Positions 22,945-35,034 of a stretch of DNA of 64,000 nt are shown piece by piece. Source of the DNA: Achatina immaculata (lineage: Eukaryota; Mollusca; Gastropoda; Stylommatophora; Achatinidae). Both the position numbers and the translations under genes were made by a program. The number at the start of each line of letters is the position of its first letter. Within the stretch, counting starts at the first letter, position 1. Below the pieces are notes generated by a model. The model ran no database searches. It was not told the origin of the DNA and saw nothing but the letters and a program-made list of their open reading frames with translations. The stretch is from contig CM019716.1 of the NCBI GenBank assembly GCA_009760885.1, forward strand, positions 5,928,438 through 5,992,437, given 5' to 3'.

Positions 22945-23502
22945 ACTTCTTTAGATGTCCAACTGTTTTCTGCTACTTTTACTCTAATTTATTGTCCTCC
23001 CCCTCTCCCCCCCCCCCCCACACCCCCACAGATTTCACTACATTTCTTCATTCATTAGTTTCACCTTATCTACCAGCTTCCCTTCTTTAACCCTCCCCCA
23101 CCTTCCCCAGCGGCCTAGAGGTACTTATTGCCTCCTGATCTCTTTCTCGAACCCCCACCACCACACACACACACACACACACCCGCATCGTTCTCTCCTT
23201 TTCATCGCTGCTAACACCTGATTAGTTCAATTTGTGTTCCTTTGTGGTCTCCCAGCCTTGTCTTTAGGGCGCATTCTGATATATTGTGTACAAAGAGGAT
23301 GCTACAAAGCCAAGTTCTTCATTTTCGTTTTTCTTCTTTTATGTTGTGTTTCTTTTTTGTATGTAATCCTTGAAAAAGGCTCACGCCAAAATATTGGATG
23401 TTGTATGTTTTTCATTTGTTGTTTTTTTCTCTCTCACTTTTCCCATTCTCTCTATTGCTTTGTAAAACTGTACCATACACCTCTGTCTACCTGTAATGAA
23501 CA
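22201..23502 (+). mobile_element. Penelope-like element copy 1, 5' truncated, inserted in the 29-bp array
   Basis: The element carries the end of the RT region, a linker, a GIY-YIG endonuclease domain and a C/T-rich 3' UTR, with 29-bp array on both sides. Its 3' end, CTACCTGTAATG, matches the ends of copy 2 (near 41085) and the relic at 6583. It is a 5'-truncated copy of an endonuclease-bearing Penelope-like family. Confidence 0.85.
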
Positions 23503-23815
23503 CTAGGTAGTGATATGGTCAATATTGTATACTAGAGATGATCAATATTGTATACTAGAGTCTTATATGGTCGATATTGTACACTAGGGAGTGATACAGT
23601 CGGTATTGTACAGTATAGGGTAATGTGGTCGATACTGTACATTAAAGCGTGGTATGATCGGTATTGTACAGTGTAGGGTAATATGGTCGATATTGTACAC
23701 TAAAGGATGGTATGATCGATACTGAACAGTAGAAGGTGATATGGTCGATATTGTACACTAAAGGATGGTATGGTCGATATTGTACACTAGTGTGATATGG
23801 TCGGTACTGTACTTG
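23503..23815 (+). repeat. 29-bp minisatellite, right diverged part
   Basis: About 11 units of ATGGTCGATATTGTACACTA type, recognisably the same family as 21425-22200 but with a fixed GGTCGATATT variant and more divergence. Confidence 0.9.
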
Positions 23816-24593
23816 ACCACATCACACTTTCATGTGCATAAGATCTTGGAAATATGGACCCAACATCTTATCTTCAACATGCCAAGGAAACGCAATGTGG
23901 AATTTACCTTTTCTTGTAACCTTTTGCTGTAAGTCTCTGCTGTCTTTCAGTGCTTCACTGAGCCCGTGATTTTCTCGCTGGAACGTAACAAAACCAACAA
24001 AAAAATTCAGCAGTTACTGGCACACAAATACCCACTGTCTGTGACCACTGAAAATTGCCATATTATATCACTGACTTCAGTGAACTAAAGGTCACTGCAG
24101 CTTTGAAATTCCAAACAAATCTGGACAGCAAAAGGAGATTTCAAGTAAATTATTTTATATCTGTTGCACCAATTTAGCTTGTAAAGCTATACTCACAACT
24201 CGTCGCCGAGTTATCGTTACACAAATAATCATTTTCTTTCAAAACTCTGCTGCGTACAATCTGTAGTGCACTGTATTTCCGACTTCTTCGTTTAATGAAT
24301 GTTTCAGATAACGGCATTCGAAAAAACGACGAGATTGGTAATGAGGAGAAAATATTTACAAGACTGGAAGTTTATTTTCACGATAAGGCGTATCCTTGTA
24401 GACATCCACAGACATGCAGCTTAGACGACCGACAGCTGTCTCTCTGTCCGATTTATCTTAACATCTCGCGAGTTACCAGGAAGTACAGGTTGGCTGACAT
24501 ATAGAAAACGTTAAAGTAGTGATAATATAGTTGATGTACCAGGAGGTTGAAAAATTAGTTTGATTGGCTGAGAGACTGACGTGCATACTACAG

Positions 24594-24598
<5 letters not shown>
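23816..24598. other. No gene recognised
   Basis: Unique AT-rich sequence. A 69-codon frame at 24295-24504 shows nothing familiar. Confidence 0.4.

Positions 24599-24632
<34 letters not shown>
24599..24632. repeat. (GA)n microsatellite
   Basis: A GA dinucleotide run with GA-rich degenerate sequence to about 24670. Confidence 0.95.
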
Positions 24633-24641
<9 letters not shown>

Positions 24642-24769
24642 GAGGGAGACAGACAGAAAGACAGAGAGAACAACAGATACTAGAGAGTGTTGAGAGATAA
24701 ATAGAGAAACTTTAGAGGGTCGTTTTAAAGTCTTTAATCAAGTTAAAAATAGTAGCAGTGTCTCTTATA

Positions 24770-24998
24770 ACGAAATATAAACATCCTGCAGAATGATTTT
24801 ATAAACATCCAGCACAATTATTTTAGAAACATCCTGCACAATGACTTTATAAATATCCCTCATGATGATTGTATAAACATCCTGCACAATGATTTTATAA
24901 ACATTCTGCACAATGATTTCATAAACATCCTGTACAATGATTTTATAAATATCCTGCAGAATGATTTTATAAACATCCCGCACAATGATTTTAGATGA
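24770..24998 (+). repeat. 24-bp minisatellite
   Basis: About nine copies of AACATCCTGCACAATGATTT plus TATA. The minus frame of eight-residue YKIIVQDV repeats is an artefact. Confidence 0.93.
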
Positions 24999-25611
24999 TG
25001 TTTTATTCACTTTTTGTAGCCAATAAATGATACTGATTTATTATGTTTCTTTTTATCCAGGAATCTATATTCTAGACAGCGAAATAACAACTCAACTCCC
25101 CAGATCACCAAAAGATGTGTGGGCATGCTCGATACCCGGACAGATAGACTGAGCTACTTGGAGCAGTTCCATTCAAATCAGAGAAGAGACACAGGTAACA
25201 GATATCTGCTGGTGCAACCTGCACGCCATCTTATTAGTGCTTCAGACTTTCCACTTTGACGACGATTACCTCAGAAAAGACGATGGTAGGATGGTACTGA
25301 CGGGTGCGACGTGGCCAGGTGACTAGGTGGTTAAATCTTGGCCAAGACCGTCAGTACGCCTGGCTACAGAAATGAGTACCTGACTTTTTTCTTGAAGGAA
25401 AGATCGTCACACATAAAAATGACCACATCATCCTCAGGCCAGGGAAAATATGGCTCCTATGTACCTTTTCTCACTGGGATGTAACAGGTCAAGGTAATTA
25501 TTGACATATGTGTTCCAGCTGTACGTAAATGATAAAATAAAATATGGACACTTAACTTAATATCCCATAACTGTCTAAATGACGTGGACATTTACCTTGA
25601 CTAAAACTAAA
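24999..25611. other. No gene recognised
   Basis: Unique sequence. About 25300-25420 has a loosely A-box-like GTGACTAGGTGG and SINE-like phrasing, but no B box, so I make no call. Confidence 0.4.
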
Positions 25612-25862
25612 GCAAAACATGCGAGAGAAACATCTACCGGCCGGGTTAGCCAGGAAAACATGTGAGAGAAACATCTACCGGCCGGGCTAGCCAGGAAAAC
25701 ATGCGAGAGAAACATCTACCGGCCGGGTTAGCCAGGAAAACATGTGAGAGAAACATCTACCGGCCGGGCTAGCCAGGAAAACATGCGAGAGAACATGTAC
25801 CAGCCGAGCTAGACAGGAAAACATGCAAGAGAAACATCTACCAGCTGGGCAAGCCAGGAATA
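25612..25862 (+). repeat. 41-bp minisatellite, six copies
   Basis: Units with AACATGCGAGAGAAACATCT and ACCGGCCGGGCTAGCCAGG. GCTAGCC and GTTAGCC variants, and GCGAG and GTGAG variants, alternate regularly, indicating duplication of unit pairs. Confidence 0.95.
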
Positions 25863-25944
25863 AAAAAGCTCAGACAACTGAAACATCTCAAACGATAGCT
25901 TTACCTCAGCTCACCTCTGTCGAAGAATTTAGAAATAAACGGAA

Positions 25945-26207
25945 CACAACACAATACAGCACAACACAATACAGTAAAATAAACCACAACACAACACAAC
26001 ACAACAAAACACATTACAATACAACAAAACACAATACAATGCAATACAATACAACATAATACAACATAACGCAATACAACACAACACAATACAATACAAA
26101 GCAGTACATCACAACACAGCACAATACAACATAGTACAAGGTAAGACAACAAAACACAACACAACATAATACAACACAACACAAAGCAACACAACAGCAT
26201 AAATTTC
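25945..26207. repeat. (ACAAC/ACAAT)n pentanucleotide array
   Basis: About 260 bp of degenerate five-base repeat. The Cys/Val/Leu-rich minus frames are artefacts. Confidence 0.93.
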
Positions 26208-26402
26208 CCCACAACTTCTTCTCTACTCTGGTCTTAGTAAGCTAAACCTGGTCAATTATTGACCCAAAAATCAGCCTCCAAATTCTGTACCGGCGATCAC
26301 AGTGATTTAAATGTCAGTTCGATAGACAGGAATATTGAATTCCCAGTTCATAGACCGACCTGTCTTGTGTTTCGTCTTTAAACTCCAGTAACTTACCACA
26401 GT

Positions 26403-26450
26403 CCCTGCCCTGCCTTGCCCTGCCTGCCCTGCCCTGCCTTGCCTGCTTGT
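26403..26450. repeat. (CTGCC)n short array
   Basis: About nine CTGCC, CTTGCC and CCTGC units. Confidence 0.85.
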
Positions 26451-26504
26451 TAGATGTCATTCAGACCTTATTAGGGTTTTAGGCAAGAAGTTCAATTGTT
26501 TGAA

Positions 26505-27050
26505 ATTAAGTCGTTTTACTCAAAATATTCTGAAGGTGATAAATAAATCATCTTACTCAAAATGTTCTGAAGATGATAAATAAGTCGTTTCACTCAAAAT
26601 GTTCTGAAGATGATAAATAAGTCGTTTTACTCAAAATGTTCTGAAGATGATAAATAAATCATCTTACTCAAAATGTTCTGAAGATGATAAATAAGTCGTT
26701 TTACTCAAAATGTTCTGAAGATGATAAATAAGTCGTCTTACTCAAAATATTCTGAAGATGATAAATAAGTCGTCTTACTCAAAATGTTCTGAAGATGATA
26801 AATAAATCATCTTACTCAAAATGTTCTGAAGATGATAAATAAGTCGTTTTGCTCAAAATGTTCTGAAGATGATAAATAAGTCGTCTTACTCAAAATATTC
26901 TGAAGATGATAAATAAGTCGTTTTACTAAAAATGGTATGAAGATGATAAATTAAGTCGTTTTACTCAAAGTGGTGTGAAGATGATAAATTAATTCATAAA
27001 TTAAGTCATTTTACACAAAATGGTATAAAGATAATAAATTAAATCTCATA
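26505..27050 (+). repeat. 37-bp minisatellite
   Basis: About 14 copies of AAGTCGTTTTACTCAAAATG plus TTCTGAAGATGATAAAT. ATCATC and GTCGTC/GTCGTT variants recur in blocks. Copies near 26930-27050 are more diverged and abut a LINE fragment. Confidence 0.95.
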
Positions 27051-27077
27051 TATTGTTTAATCTAAATCTGTAAAATT

Positions 27078-27340
27078 CTCAAAGAAATAAGGATGAAAGA
27101 AACAAAATGCTTTGGTCATATCAAACGGCATAATAATATATTGAAGATCATATTAGAAGGAAAGGTGGAAGAAAAAAGAACAAGAGGAAGACAGAGATGT
27201 AGATGGGAAGATAACACGAGAAAGGACAGGATTCAGCGTGGCTGAGTGCAACATCAAGGCGAAAGAGCGGGAGAACTGGAGATTCACTACCGCCAACCTT
27301 CGTTCTGCAGAAGGCACATGATGATGGTATTGTTTACAAA
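27078..27340 (+). mobile_element. RTE-like LINE 3' end, probably LINE-B
   Basis: The plus strand reads KCFGHIKRHNN, then a GKVEEKRTRGRQRCRW basic block, then a frameshift into a block resembling ENWRFTTANLRSAEGT, and a stop in GGCACATGATGATGG. These are the final blocks of an RTE-like ORF2 and the GAT-type tail. It is 5' truncated exactly next to the 37-bp array. Confidence 0.7.
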
Positions 27341-27891
27341 TGATGTCAGGTTTTGCTTGTGTACAAAAGTAGATGACTGTGTTCTATGAAGCATTTAGAA
27401 AGGTCATTTGATGAGAAAACGACAGCCGAAAGTGACAGACAAAAGAAGCAAGTGGATTAAGACTGAGTCTTACACAACAAATATCCTTTGATGTTGCTGT
27501 ATCTGATTAAGTAACTTCAACATTGGTAGAGCCAGCCATGACAGAAGTTCTTCTTCAAGATTATGCTCGGCAAAAGAATTAGCATCTACGTTCTTCAGAA
27601 ACCATCTTCTCAGATGAAGACTGGGGAAAAGTGGATTACAGAAAAATAAAAGGAGAAAAAAGAACGGAACTGAAAGGTAAGACACACAACCAATATTTCA
27701 GAATAATAATTCCTTTGTCAAAGAGCTGAAAATAATGAAGAACCAAAAAAAAAAAACAAACCACTTATCACTTATCTAGCTGTGATACTACTGTACCGAG
27801 AGATCTGTAGTTAAATCTTACTTGTGTACAGCAGGTCTGTCAGACAGGTATGTAGAAACATAATGATTTTAAATAACACTTATCAAGCCTG
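27341..27891. other. No gene recognised
   Basis: Unique AT-rich sequence with an A-run near 27747-27759. Confidence 0.45.
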
Positions 27892-28335
27892 TGTGAGCAA
27901 ATCTTCCAGAACTGTGTGGGAATATTACAAGACGGTTTGTGTGTGAGCAAATCTTCCAGAACTGTGTGGGAATATTACAAGACGGTTTGTGTGTGAGCAA
28001 ATCTTCCAGAACTGTGTGGGAATATTACAAGACGGTTTGTGTGTGAGCAAATCTTCCAGAACTGTGTGGGAATATTACAAGACGGTTTGTGTGTGAGCAA
28101 ATCTTCCAGAACTGTGTGGGAATATTACAAGACGGTTTGTTTGTGAGCAAATCTTCCAGAACTGTGTGGGAATATTACAAGACGGTTTGTGTGTGAGCAA
28201 ATCTTCCAGAACTGTGTGGGAATATTACAAGACGGTTTGTGTGTGAGCAAATCTTCCAGAACTGTGTGGGAATATTACAAGACGGTTTGTGTGTGAGCAA
28301 ATCTTCCAGAACTGTGTGGGAATATTACAAGCTGG
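27892..28335 (+). repeat. 50-bp minisatellite, nine near-identical copies
   Basis: Units with GTGTGAGCAAATCTTCCAGA and AATATTACAAGACGGTTTGT. Only about one substitution (GTTTGTTTGTG near 28140) distinguishes copies, so expansion or homogenisation is recent. Confidence 0.97.
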
Positions 28336-28767
28336 AGTGAGCAAATCTTTCAGGAATACGAATAAAAAATGTAGCGACTGATTATAACAAATAGCTAGAA
28401 CTAGCATGAGTTTGCTGATAGAGCTGTGTGGGAAAGCTGTAGAAACTATATATAAAAATGGCCAGACCTAGCTTGAGTTTGCTGTGTGGGAATGTTGCAA
28501 GAACTATATGAGGGCTTGAAGGGAAATGTAAACATACAGGGCCAAGATTCTATTGAAACAGCAGTCGTATTACACTAGCCAGAACCTTATACAAGACAGT
28601 ACGTACACAAGAGCAGTCATGCAAGGATAGTGGTCTATTCAAGGCCTCAAATGACTGATGTGAATTATTATCGGAAACGCTTTCTTTGGTACTAGATATA
28701 CTGGTTTCTTGGCCTTGCCTGGGTTTTTTTTTGTCTGGAGTTATTTTTTGGGTTGAAATTCTACTGT

Positions 28768-28770
<3 letters not shown>
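28336..28770. other. No gene recognised
   Basis: Unique sequence with two loose copies of an AGCTTGAGTTTGCTG-like phrase. Nothing coding. Confidence 0.4.

Positions 28771-28804
<34 letters not shown>
28771..28804. repeat. (CT)n(CA)n microsatellite
   Basis: CT run followed directly by a CA run, just before the dispersed tail repeat. Confidence 0.95.
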
Positions 28805-28805
28805 G

Positions 28806-29140
<335 letters not shown>

Positions 29141-29192
29141 ACACACGCACACACATCCACAGACAATGTATGTATGTATATTACTTGTGTAT

Positions 29193-29212
29193 ATACAATA
29201 TATATATATATA
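29193..29212. repeat. (AT)n microsatellite
   Basis: Short TA run near the tail repeat. Confidence 0.9.
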
Positions 29213-29584
29213 TACAAAGGAAGTATTTAGCCACAATAAATCAATATCACGCTATATTAACAAAATAAACTTAGAAACACAAGAAAAACTAACAGGTTAA
29301 AACAGTGATGGCGCTAGGAGTACAACTTTACCTGTCTTTCACTTCCCATGAACTACCTTCCGAAATTTCCTTTTTCTCAAGGCTAAATTCGGTACTTTAT
29401 ACTTTTTTAAAGTGTAAAATTAAAAAAAAACTATAAACATTAGGATAAAGTAAATGTTTGTGTGCACATTTTGTTATTATTTGCCGTGAGATTTACGTTT
29501 TACAAAAAGCTGGCATACCAAACCAAAGTCACAGCTGACTAACTCTCCCTCATGAAAAGTGAGCGCTGCCAATCTTCCCGCCTG
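29213..29584. other. No gene recognised
   Basis: AT-rich unique sequence with nothing supported. Confidence 0.45.
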
Positions 29585-29740
29585 ATTATCCCCCCAACCG
29601 ATTTCTCTGTTTGCTTTGTATTGGGTTTTTGATAATATAAACCGGTTATGGTAACCGATGGCTTCCAAAATTTCAGTTATTCCTCCTTTTTAATCGGTAA
29701 TTTGCCGGTGATTGCCAGTTATCGCGATCATTGGGGTAAA
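29585..29740. repeat. Dispersed AT-rich repeat with AACCGGTT core, copy 1
   Basis: Contains GGGTTTTTGATAATATAAAC then CGGTTATGGTAACCGATGG, and later GTGATTGCCAGTTATCGCGA. It aligns with 50125-50275, which has GGTTTTTGAGAAAATAAACC and GTAATTGCCAGCTAAAGCGA. No coding content. Family unknown. Confidence 0.6.
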
Positions 29741-30034
29741 ATATGACAACAGTCTTGAACTAAGTGTAAGAAACGAGAAAGTTAAAAATCTCTACAGTGG
29801 ATTCGAAACCATGTTCAGTCGAATAATAACAAAATCTAACGACTCGCGCTGGAAAGAATGTTCTAACAGTAAAATTTTCGTGATAAAAAACTGCAAAACT
29901 CAGACTAAAGTTTTAAATACTTAACTATAAAAATGTGAATTTTAATATGTTTTTAACCATTAATTAGTTATGATACTATCTTTAGAAACGCCTGTAGCAT
30001 TAAAAGTATAGGAAATAAACAAGTTTTAAAATAC

Positions 30035-30690
30035 AATCGTGCACCGACTTACGGCTGACCGAGTTACGAACTTTCGTACTACGGCCGATGTCCTGTAGGG
30101 GAAAAAAAAACTGGGAAATTTTTAACGTACAGTGATTCATTTTGTGCGTAATCTCTAAATATTTACTGTCCTATATAATCTCTAAATATTTACTGTCCTA
30201 CATAATCTCTAAATGTTTACTGTCCTACATAATCTCTAAATATTTACTGTCCTACATAATCTCTAAATATTTACTGTTCTATATAATCTATAAATATTTA
30301 CTGTTCTACATAATCTATAAATTCATCACAAGACAAGAAAAGCAGGTGAACAAGCAGACTGGACCATCTTCTGACGAGTGCAGGTTGTATGCATGTAAGT
30401 CTGTGTACAGCATGTAGGTCTGTGGTACAGGAAGTATATGTACACTTTTATGTGCCACTGAAGTTACTATAGTATTATTTTTTATGTTATGATTCGTATT
30501 TTGTAAGTAATTTTCGCACAATTACTGTTCTAACTTACACTCTGTTTTTATTTTAAAATGATAGAAAGATGCCCGTTCATCTTGTAACATGTTACAGCAG
30601 TGAACTTTAGTGGCTGATCTCCCCTTATAACGGCCGACATAACGGCCAAATCAACTTACAATAATACGGCCGGCCCTAAATGCGGCCAAG
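30035..30690. other. Possible degenerate DNA transposon or MITE remnant
   Basis: The left edge (ACCGACTTACGGCTGACCGA, TACTACGGCCGATGTC) and the right edge (TAACGGCCGACATAACGGCC, CTTACAATAATACGGCCGG) are similar in inverted orientation around a GGCCG core. A 27-bp array (30147-30322) lies between. No transposase is present and the inverted repeats are imperfect, so this is tentative. Confidence 0.25.
30147..30322 (+). repeat. 27-bp minisatellite
   Basis: Six copies of TAATCTCTAAATATTTACTG plus TCCTACA. Confidence 0.93.
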
Positions 30691-31136
30691 GCTATACAAT
30701 ATCAAATAATTTACTACTCGTTTTAAACAATTTAATTTACATATTTCTAGAAAGTGGAGCGGTGGACCAACATTTCCTGTATTTCAGTTTGTTTTAGGCC
30801 AGAAACGAAAGCTCAGTATTGGCATTTCACCGAGTACTAAAACCTGAAATTCGGTCGCTCTGAAAGTTGCGATAGCAAGTGTTTTATATCCTGCCTTCTC
30901 GTGTCTAGTCGCCGCCTGGACAGCATGGAGGAAAAGGTTCGAGTCTAAATCAATCTTTTATACTTCCTTCACACACGTCCAGTTTTCCTGCGTCTTTCAG
31001 TCAGCAAATAGTTGTCAACCGCCGTATAAGCGGAACATCAAAATTTGGAACCCGCTGTAGTTTATGTTGCATTCTTCAGTCTATGGCCAGATCAAGATCT
31101 GCTATATCATGAGATTATGTCGACAAGAAAAAGACA
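30691..31136. other. No gene recognised
   Basis: Unique sequence. No feature is supported. Confidence 0.45.
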
Positions 31137-31872
31137 TTGAGAACATATGTAGACTATAAGTACACACATATGTAGACAATGAGTACACATATACACTTAA
31201 AACGAGTACACACACATGTTGGCAATGAGTACATACACATATACTGACAGCGAGTACACACACATATACTGACAATGAGTACATACACACATATAATGAC
31301 AATGAGTACACACACATATACTGACAACGAGTACACACATATACTGACAGTGAGTACACACACATGTATATGTGTGACAATGAGTACACACATATATATT
31401 GACAATGAGTACACACATATATATTGACAATGAGTACACACATATATATTGACAATGAGTACACACATATATATTGACAATGAGTACACACATATATATT
31501 GACAATGAGTACACACATATATATTGACAATGAGTACACACACATATATTGACAATGAGTACACACATATATATTGACAATGAGTACACAAATATATTGA
31601 CAATGAGTACACACTATATATTGACAATGAGTACACACATATATATTGACAATGAGTACACACATATATTGACAATGAGTACACACATATATATTGACAA
31701 TGAGTACACATATATATATATACTGACAATGAGTACACACATATATATTGACAATGAGTACACATATATATATATATTGACAATGAGTACACACATATAT
31801 ATATATTGACAATGAGTACACACATATATATATATTGACAATGAGTACACATATATGCTAGCAACGAGTACA
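31137..31872 (+). repeat. 25-bp minisatellite with internal (TA)n variation
   Basis: About 29 copies of GACAATGAGTACACACATAT plus ATATT. Length varies through TA dinucleotide gain or loss within units. Tyr/Cys-rich frames on the minus strand are artefacts. Confidence 0.95.
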
Positions 31873-32139
31873 CAAAAGTATGGCCTGAAGAACAGAAGTG
31901 GCTACAGTTATCACTGAGTAAGAAATAACTTCAGGTCACAACGACATCATATTTCGCCACAGACAAAAATCTGCTCCCCAAGACCAAAAAAAAAAAAAAA
32001 ATTCTCAAGTTTCATCATGTGGAGTAGACTCCACAAGACTAAGTGGAGGAAGTTAAATCACCAGACAATATCATCTGGCAACGTGGATGCTCTGTTGTCA
32101 GACACGTGAACAGTATAACAGCTGGAAAGCGGCTTTACT

Positions 32140-32185
32140 TTTATGTATTACTACACTACATAATTATGTATTGCTACACTTATCT
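32140..32185 (+). repeat. ~24-bp repeat, left of LINE-C copy 1
   Basis: Two degenerate copies of TTATGTATTACTACACTACA. Matching copies lie to the right of the LINE at 32640-32700. Confidence 0.6.
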
Positions 32186-32195
32186 TATGTTATCT

Positions 32196-32640
32196 TATAT
32201 TGTATATCCTTCCCGTGCTGTTAAACTTCTTCACATCTTCACATAGGGTTCGCAAGGTAGTTTGCCAAGTTTTCCTGTTTTCGGCGAGCTTTTCAACCTC
32301 ATCAAGGGATTTTATACCTAATAAACTAGTCTCTCTTAACAATGTCCTCTTTAGAGCTTCAGGTGATCGACCTCTTTTTCTTCGGCCTGTTGTGTTCCAC
32401 TTGATAGCTTGTTTTGGGATTCTCTGTTTTTTTTTTCTCATCACGTGACCGACATATGTCCATCTCCTTTTCCTGATCACCCATGAGACTGGTTGTTGTT
32501 CAGTCATCTGTCTTATCTCTGCATTGTTCTTGAATTCGTTCCACTTGATGCCGGGTATTTTCCTGAGGCATTTGTTTTCAAAAGAGTCTAATTTGTTGTC
32601 TGTTTCTTTAGTTGTTTTCCAGCTTTCGCATGCATAAATT
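32196..32640 (-). mobile_element. LINE-C copy 1, 5' truncated
   Basis: The minus strand encodes the LINE-C ORF2 C-terminus: YACESWKTTKETDNKLDSF, then GIKWNEFKNNAEIRQM, then RKRRWTYVGHVM, ending with LRTLCEDVKKF. It is followed by the tail GGAAGGATATACAATATAAG. The 5' truncation at about 32640 adjoins the 24-bp repeat, which also occurs to the left, so it was inserted into that repeat. Confidence 0.8.
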
Positions 32641-32905
32641 ACTAGACTACATAACGATTTATGTATCACTGCACTACATAAAGATTTATGTGAAAAATTC
32701 AGCATATTACACTCACCATAACTAAAGCTTAGACTGTCACAAACACTCACTGCCTGGCACTGGATGCACGTAACGTGAATCCGTAAAAGAAAAAGTCAGT
32801 GAGAAGTTGATTACAGCCACCAAAGTGGAAATATAATGTCCACTGTTTAGTTTAGCTTATACGGGAAATTTGCCACATTCCTGGCAACGTATCCAAGCCA
32901 GACAC

Positions 32906-32982
32906 AGGCAACTTTGTGGAGATAAATCAGAGGATGGTCACAGGCAACTTTGTGGAGATAAATCAGAGGATGGTCACAGGCA
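32906..32982 (+). repeat. 36-bp duplication
   Basis: CAGGCAACTTTGTGGAGATA with AATCAGAGGATGGT occurs twice in tandem. Confidence 0.9.
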
Positions 32983-33059
32983 GAGAAGATATTAGATTGA
33001 TGGACAGAATACTGACAAACAAATTGATGATACAGAGAAATTTATAGACAGAGAGACAG

Positions 33060-33904
<845 letters not shown>

Positions 33905-33915
33905 ACCTCTATTAA
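33905..33915 (+). repeat. Target-site duplication of LINE-C copy 2, left
   Basis: ACCTCTATTAA, repeated exactly at 34817-34827 just after the LINE tail. Confidence 0.8.
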
Positions 33916-34816
33916 CAAGGATGTATACTGTCTCCTGTACTTTTTGGGATTTCATAATGAAAAAATACTGCACAGGTAACACAGGTATTGACTGGGTACA
34001 TGGGACCCAACTAGAAGATCTTGATTTTGCTGATGACATAACTCTTATCAGTAATAATGCGAATTCCATACAAGAAAAAACAGATAGCCTGTCTTCACTG
34101 GCTAGCAAAATAGGACTTGAAATTAACAAGGACAAAACAAAAATAATGAAAATTCCTCTCAATCAAAATGGAAAAATACACATAGAAGGGACAGATATTG
34201 AAGAAGTCAATCAATCTGCATACCTTGGCAGCTACAGAGACCAGGATGGTGACACTAGAAAGGAAGTTAGGATCAGAATAGCAAAAGCAGCATCAATCTT
34301 CAAGAATCTTGAGAACATATGGAATTCAAAAGTTATAAGCACAAAAACCAAGTTAAGACTATTCAATTCAAATGTAATATCCACCCTCATTTATGCATGC
34401 GAAAGCTGGAAAACAACTAAAGAAACAGACAACAAATTAGACTCTTTTGAAAACAAATGCCTAATGAAAATACTCGGCATCAAGTGGAATGAAGTCAAGA
34501 ACAATGCAGAGATAAGACAGATGACTGAACAACAACCAGTCTCATGGGTGATCAGGAAAAGGAAATGGACATATGTTGGTCACTTGATGAGAAGAAATGA
34601 TCAGAGAATCCCAAAACAAGTTATCCAGTGGAACACAACAAGCCGAAGAAAAAGAGGCAGACCACGTGAAACTCTGAAGAGGACATTGTTAAGAGAGGCC
34701 AAATTAACAGGCATAAAATCTTTTGATGAGGTTGAAAGACTCGCCGAAGACAGGAAAAATTGGCGAACTACTTTGCGAGCCCTATGTGACGTTTAACGGC
34801 ACGGGAAGGATATAAG
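33916..34816 (+). mobile_element. LINE-C copy 2, 5' truncated with target-site duplication
   Basis: A 901-bp plus-strand insertion. It starts within the RT domain just after motif B (compare the minus copy at 59400-59490) and ends GGCACGGGAAGGATATAAG. It is flanked by an exact 11-bp duplication, so this is a direct product of target-primed reverse transcription. Confidence 0.88.
33921..34796 (+). pseudogene. LINE-C ORF2 C-terminal 291 codons, open
   Basis: The uninterrupted frame carries RT motif C as LDFADDITLIS (34020-34052), then the post-RT blocks GLEINKDKTKIMKIPLNQ, AYLGSYRDQDGDT, VISTLIYACESWKTTKET, GIKWNEVKN, RKRKWTYVGHLMRRND, KRGRPRETLKRTLLREAK and RTTLRALCDV, then a stop. This is the palm end, thumb and C-terminal domain of a non-LTR reverse transcriptase with the catalytic Asp pair intact. 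The fingers and motifs A and B are missing through 5' truncation, so it is non-functional despite the open frame. The start codon is accidental. Confidence 0.85.
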
Positions 34817-34827
34817 ACCTCTATTAA
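34817..34827 (+). repeat. Target-site duplication of LINE-C copy 2, right
   Basis: ACCTCTATTAA, identical to 33905-33915. Confidence 0.8.
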
Positions 34828-35034
34828 GCATGACTGCCTTATAGTGTAGCTGACATTACACTAGCGATTAGTAGCTGCTACTTAAGAGTATCTATAGCAG
34901 TAGCAGATGCTGTGTGACGGCAGAAGTATTGATAACACTGCTGGGAACACCTAGTTCTTGTGATAAAGCTGAAAGATACTGGTAACAAAGGTATTAATAC
35001 TAACTAAGCAGCGTTGTCTAAAGAGGAGAGGGAC

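Noticed and set aside
25300..25500. SINE-like phrase with possible A box GTGACTAGGTGG
   Set aside because: No B box at the proper distance and no second copy in the window.
27892..28335. CRISPR-like regular repeat
   Set aside because: Units are directly contiguous 50-mers with no unique spacers, and the context is eukaryotic.
31102..31873. 239-codon Tyr/Cys-rich minus frames
   Set aside because: Translation of the 25-bp array. Several frames are open at once.
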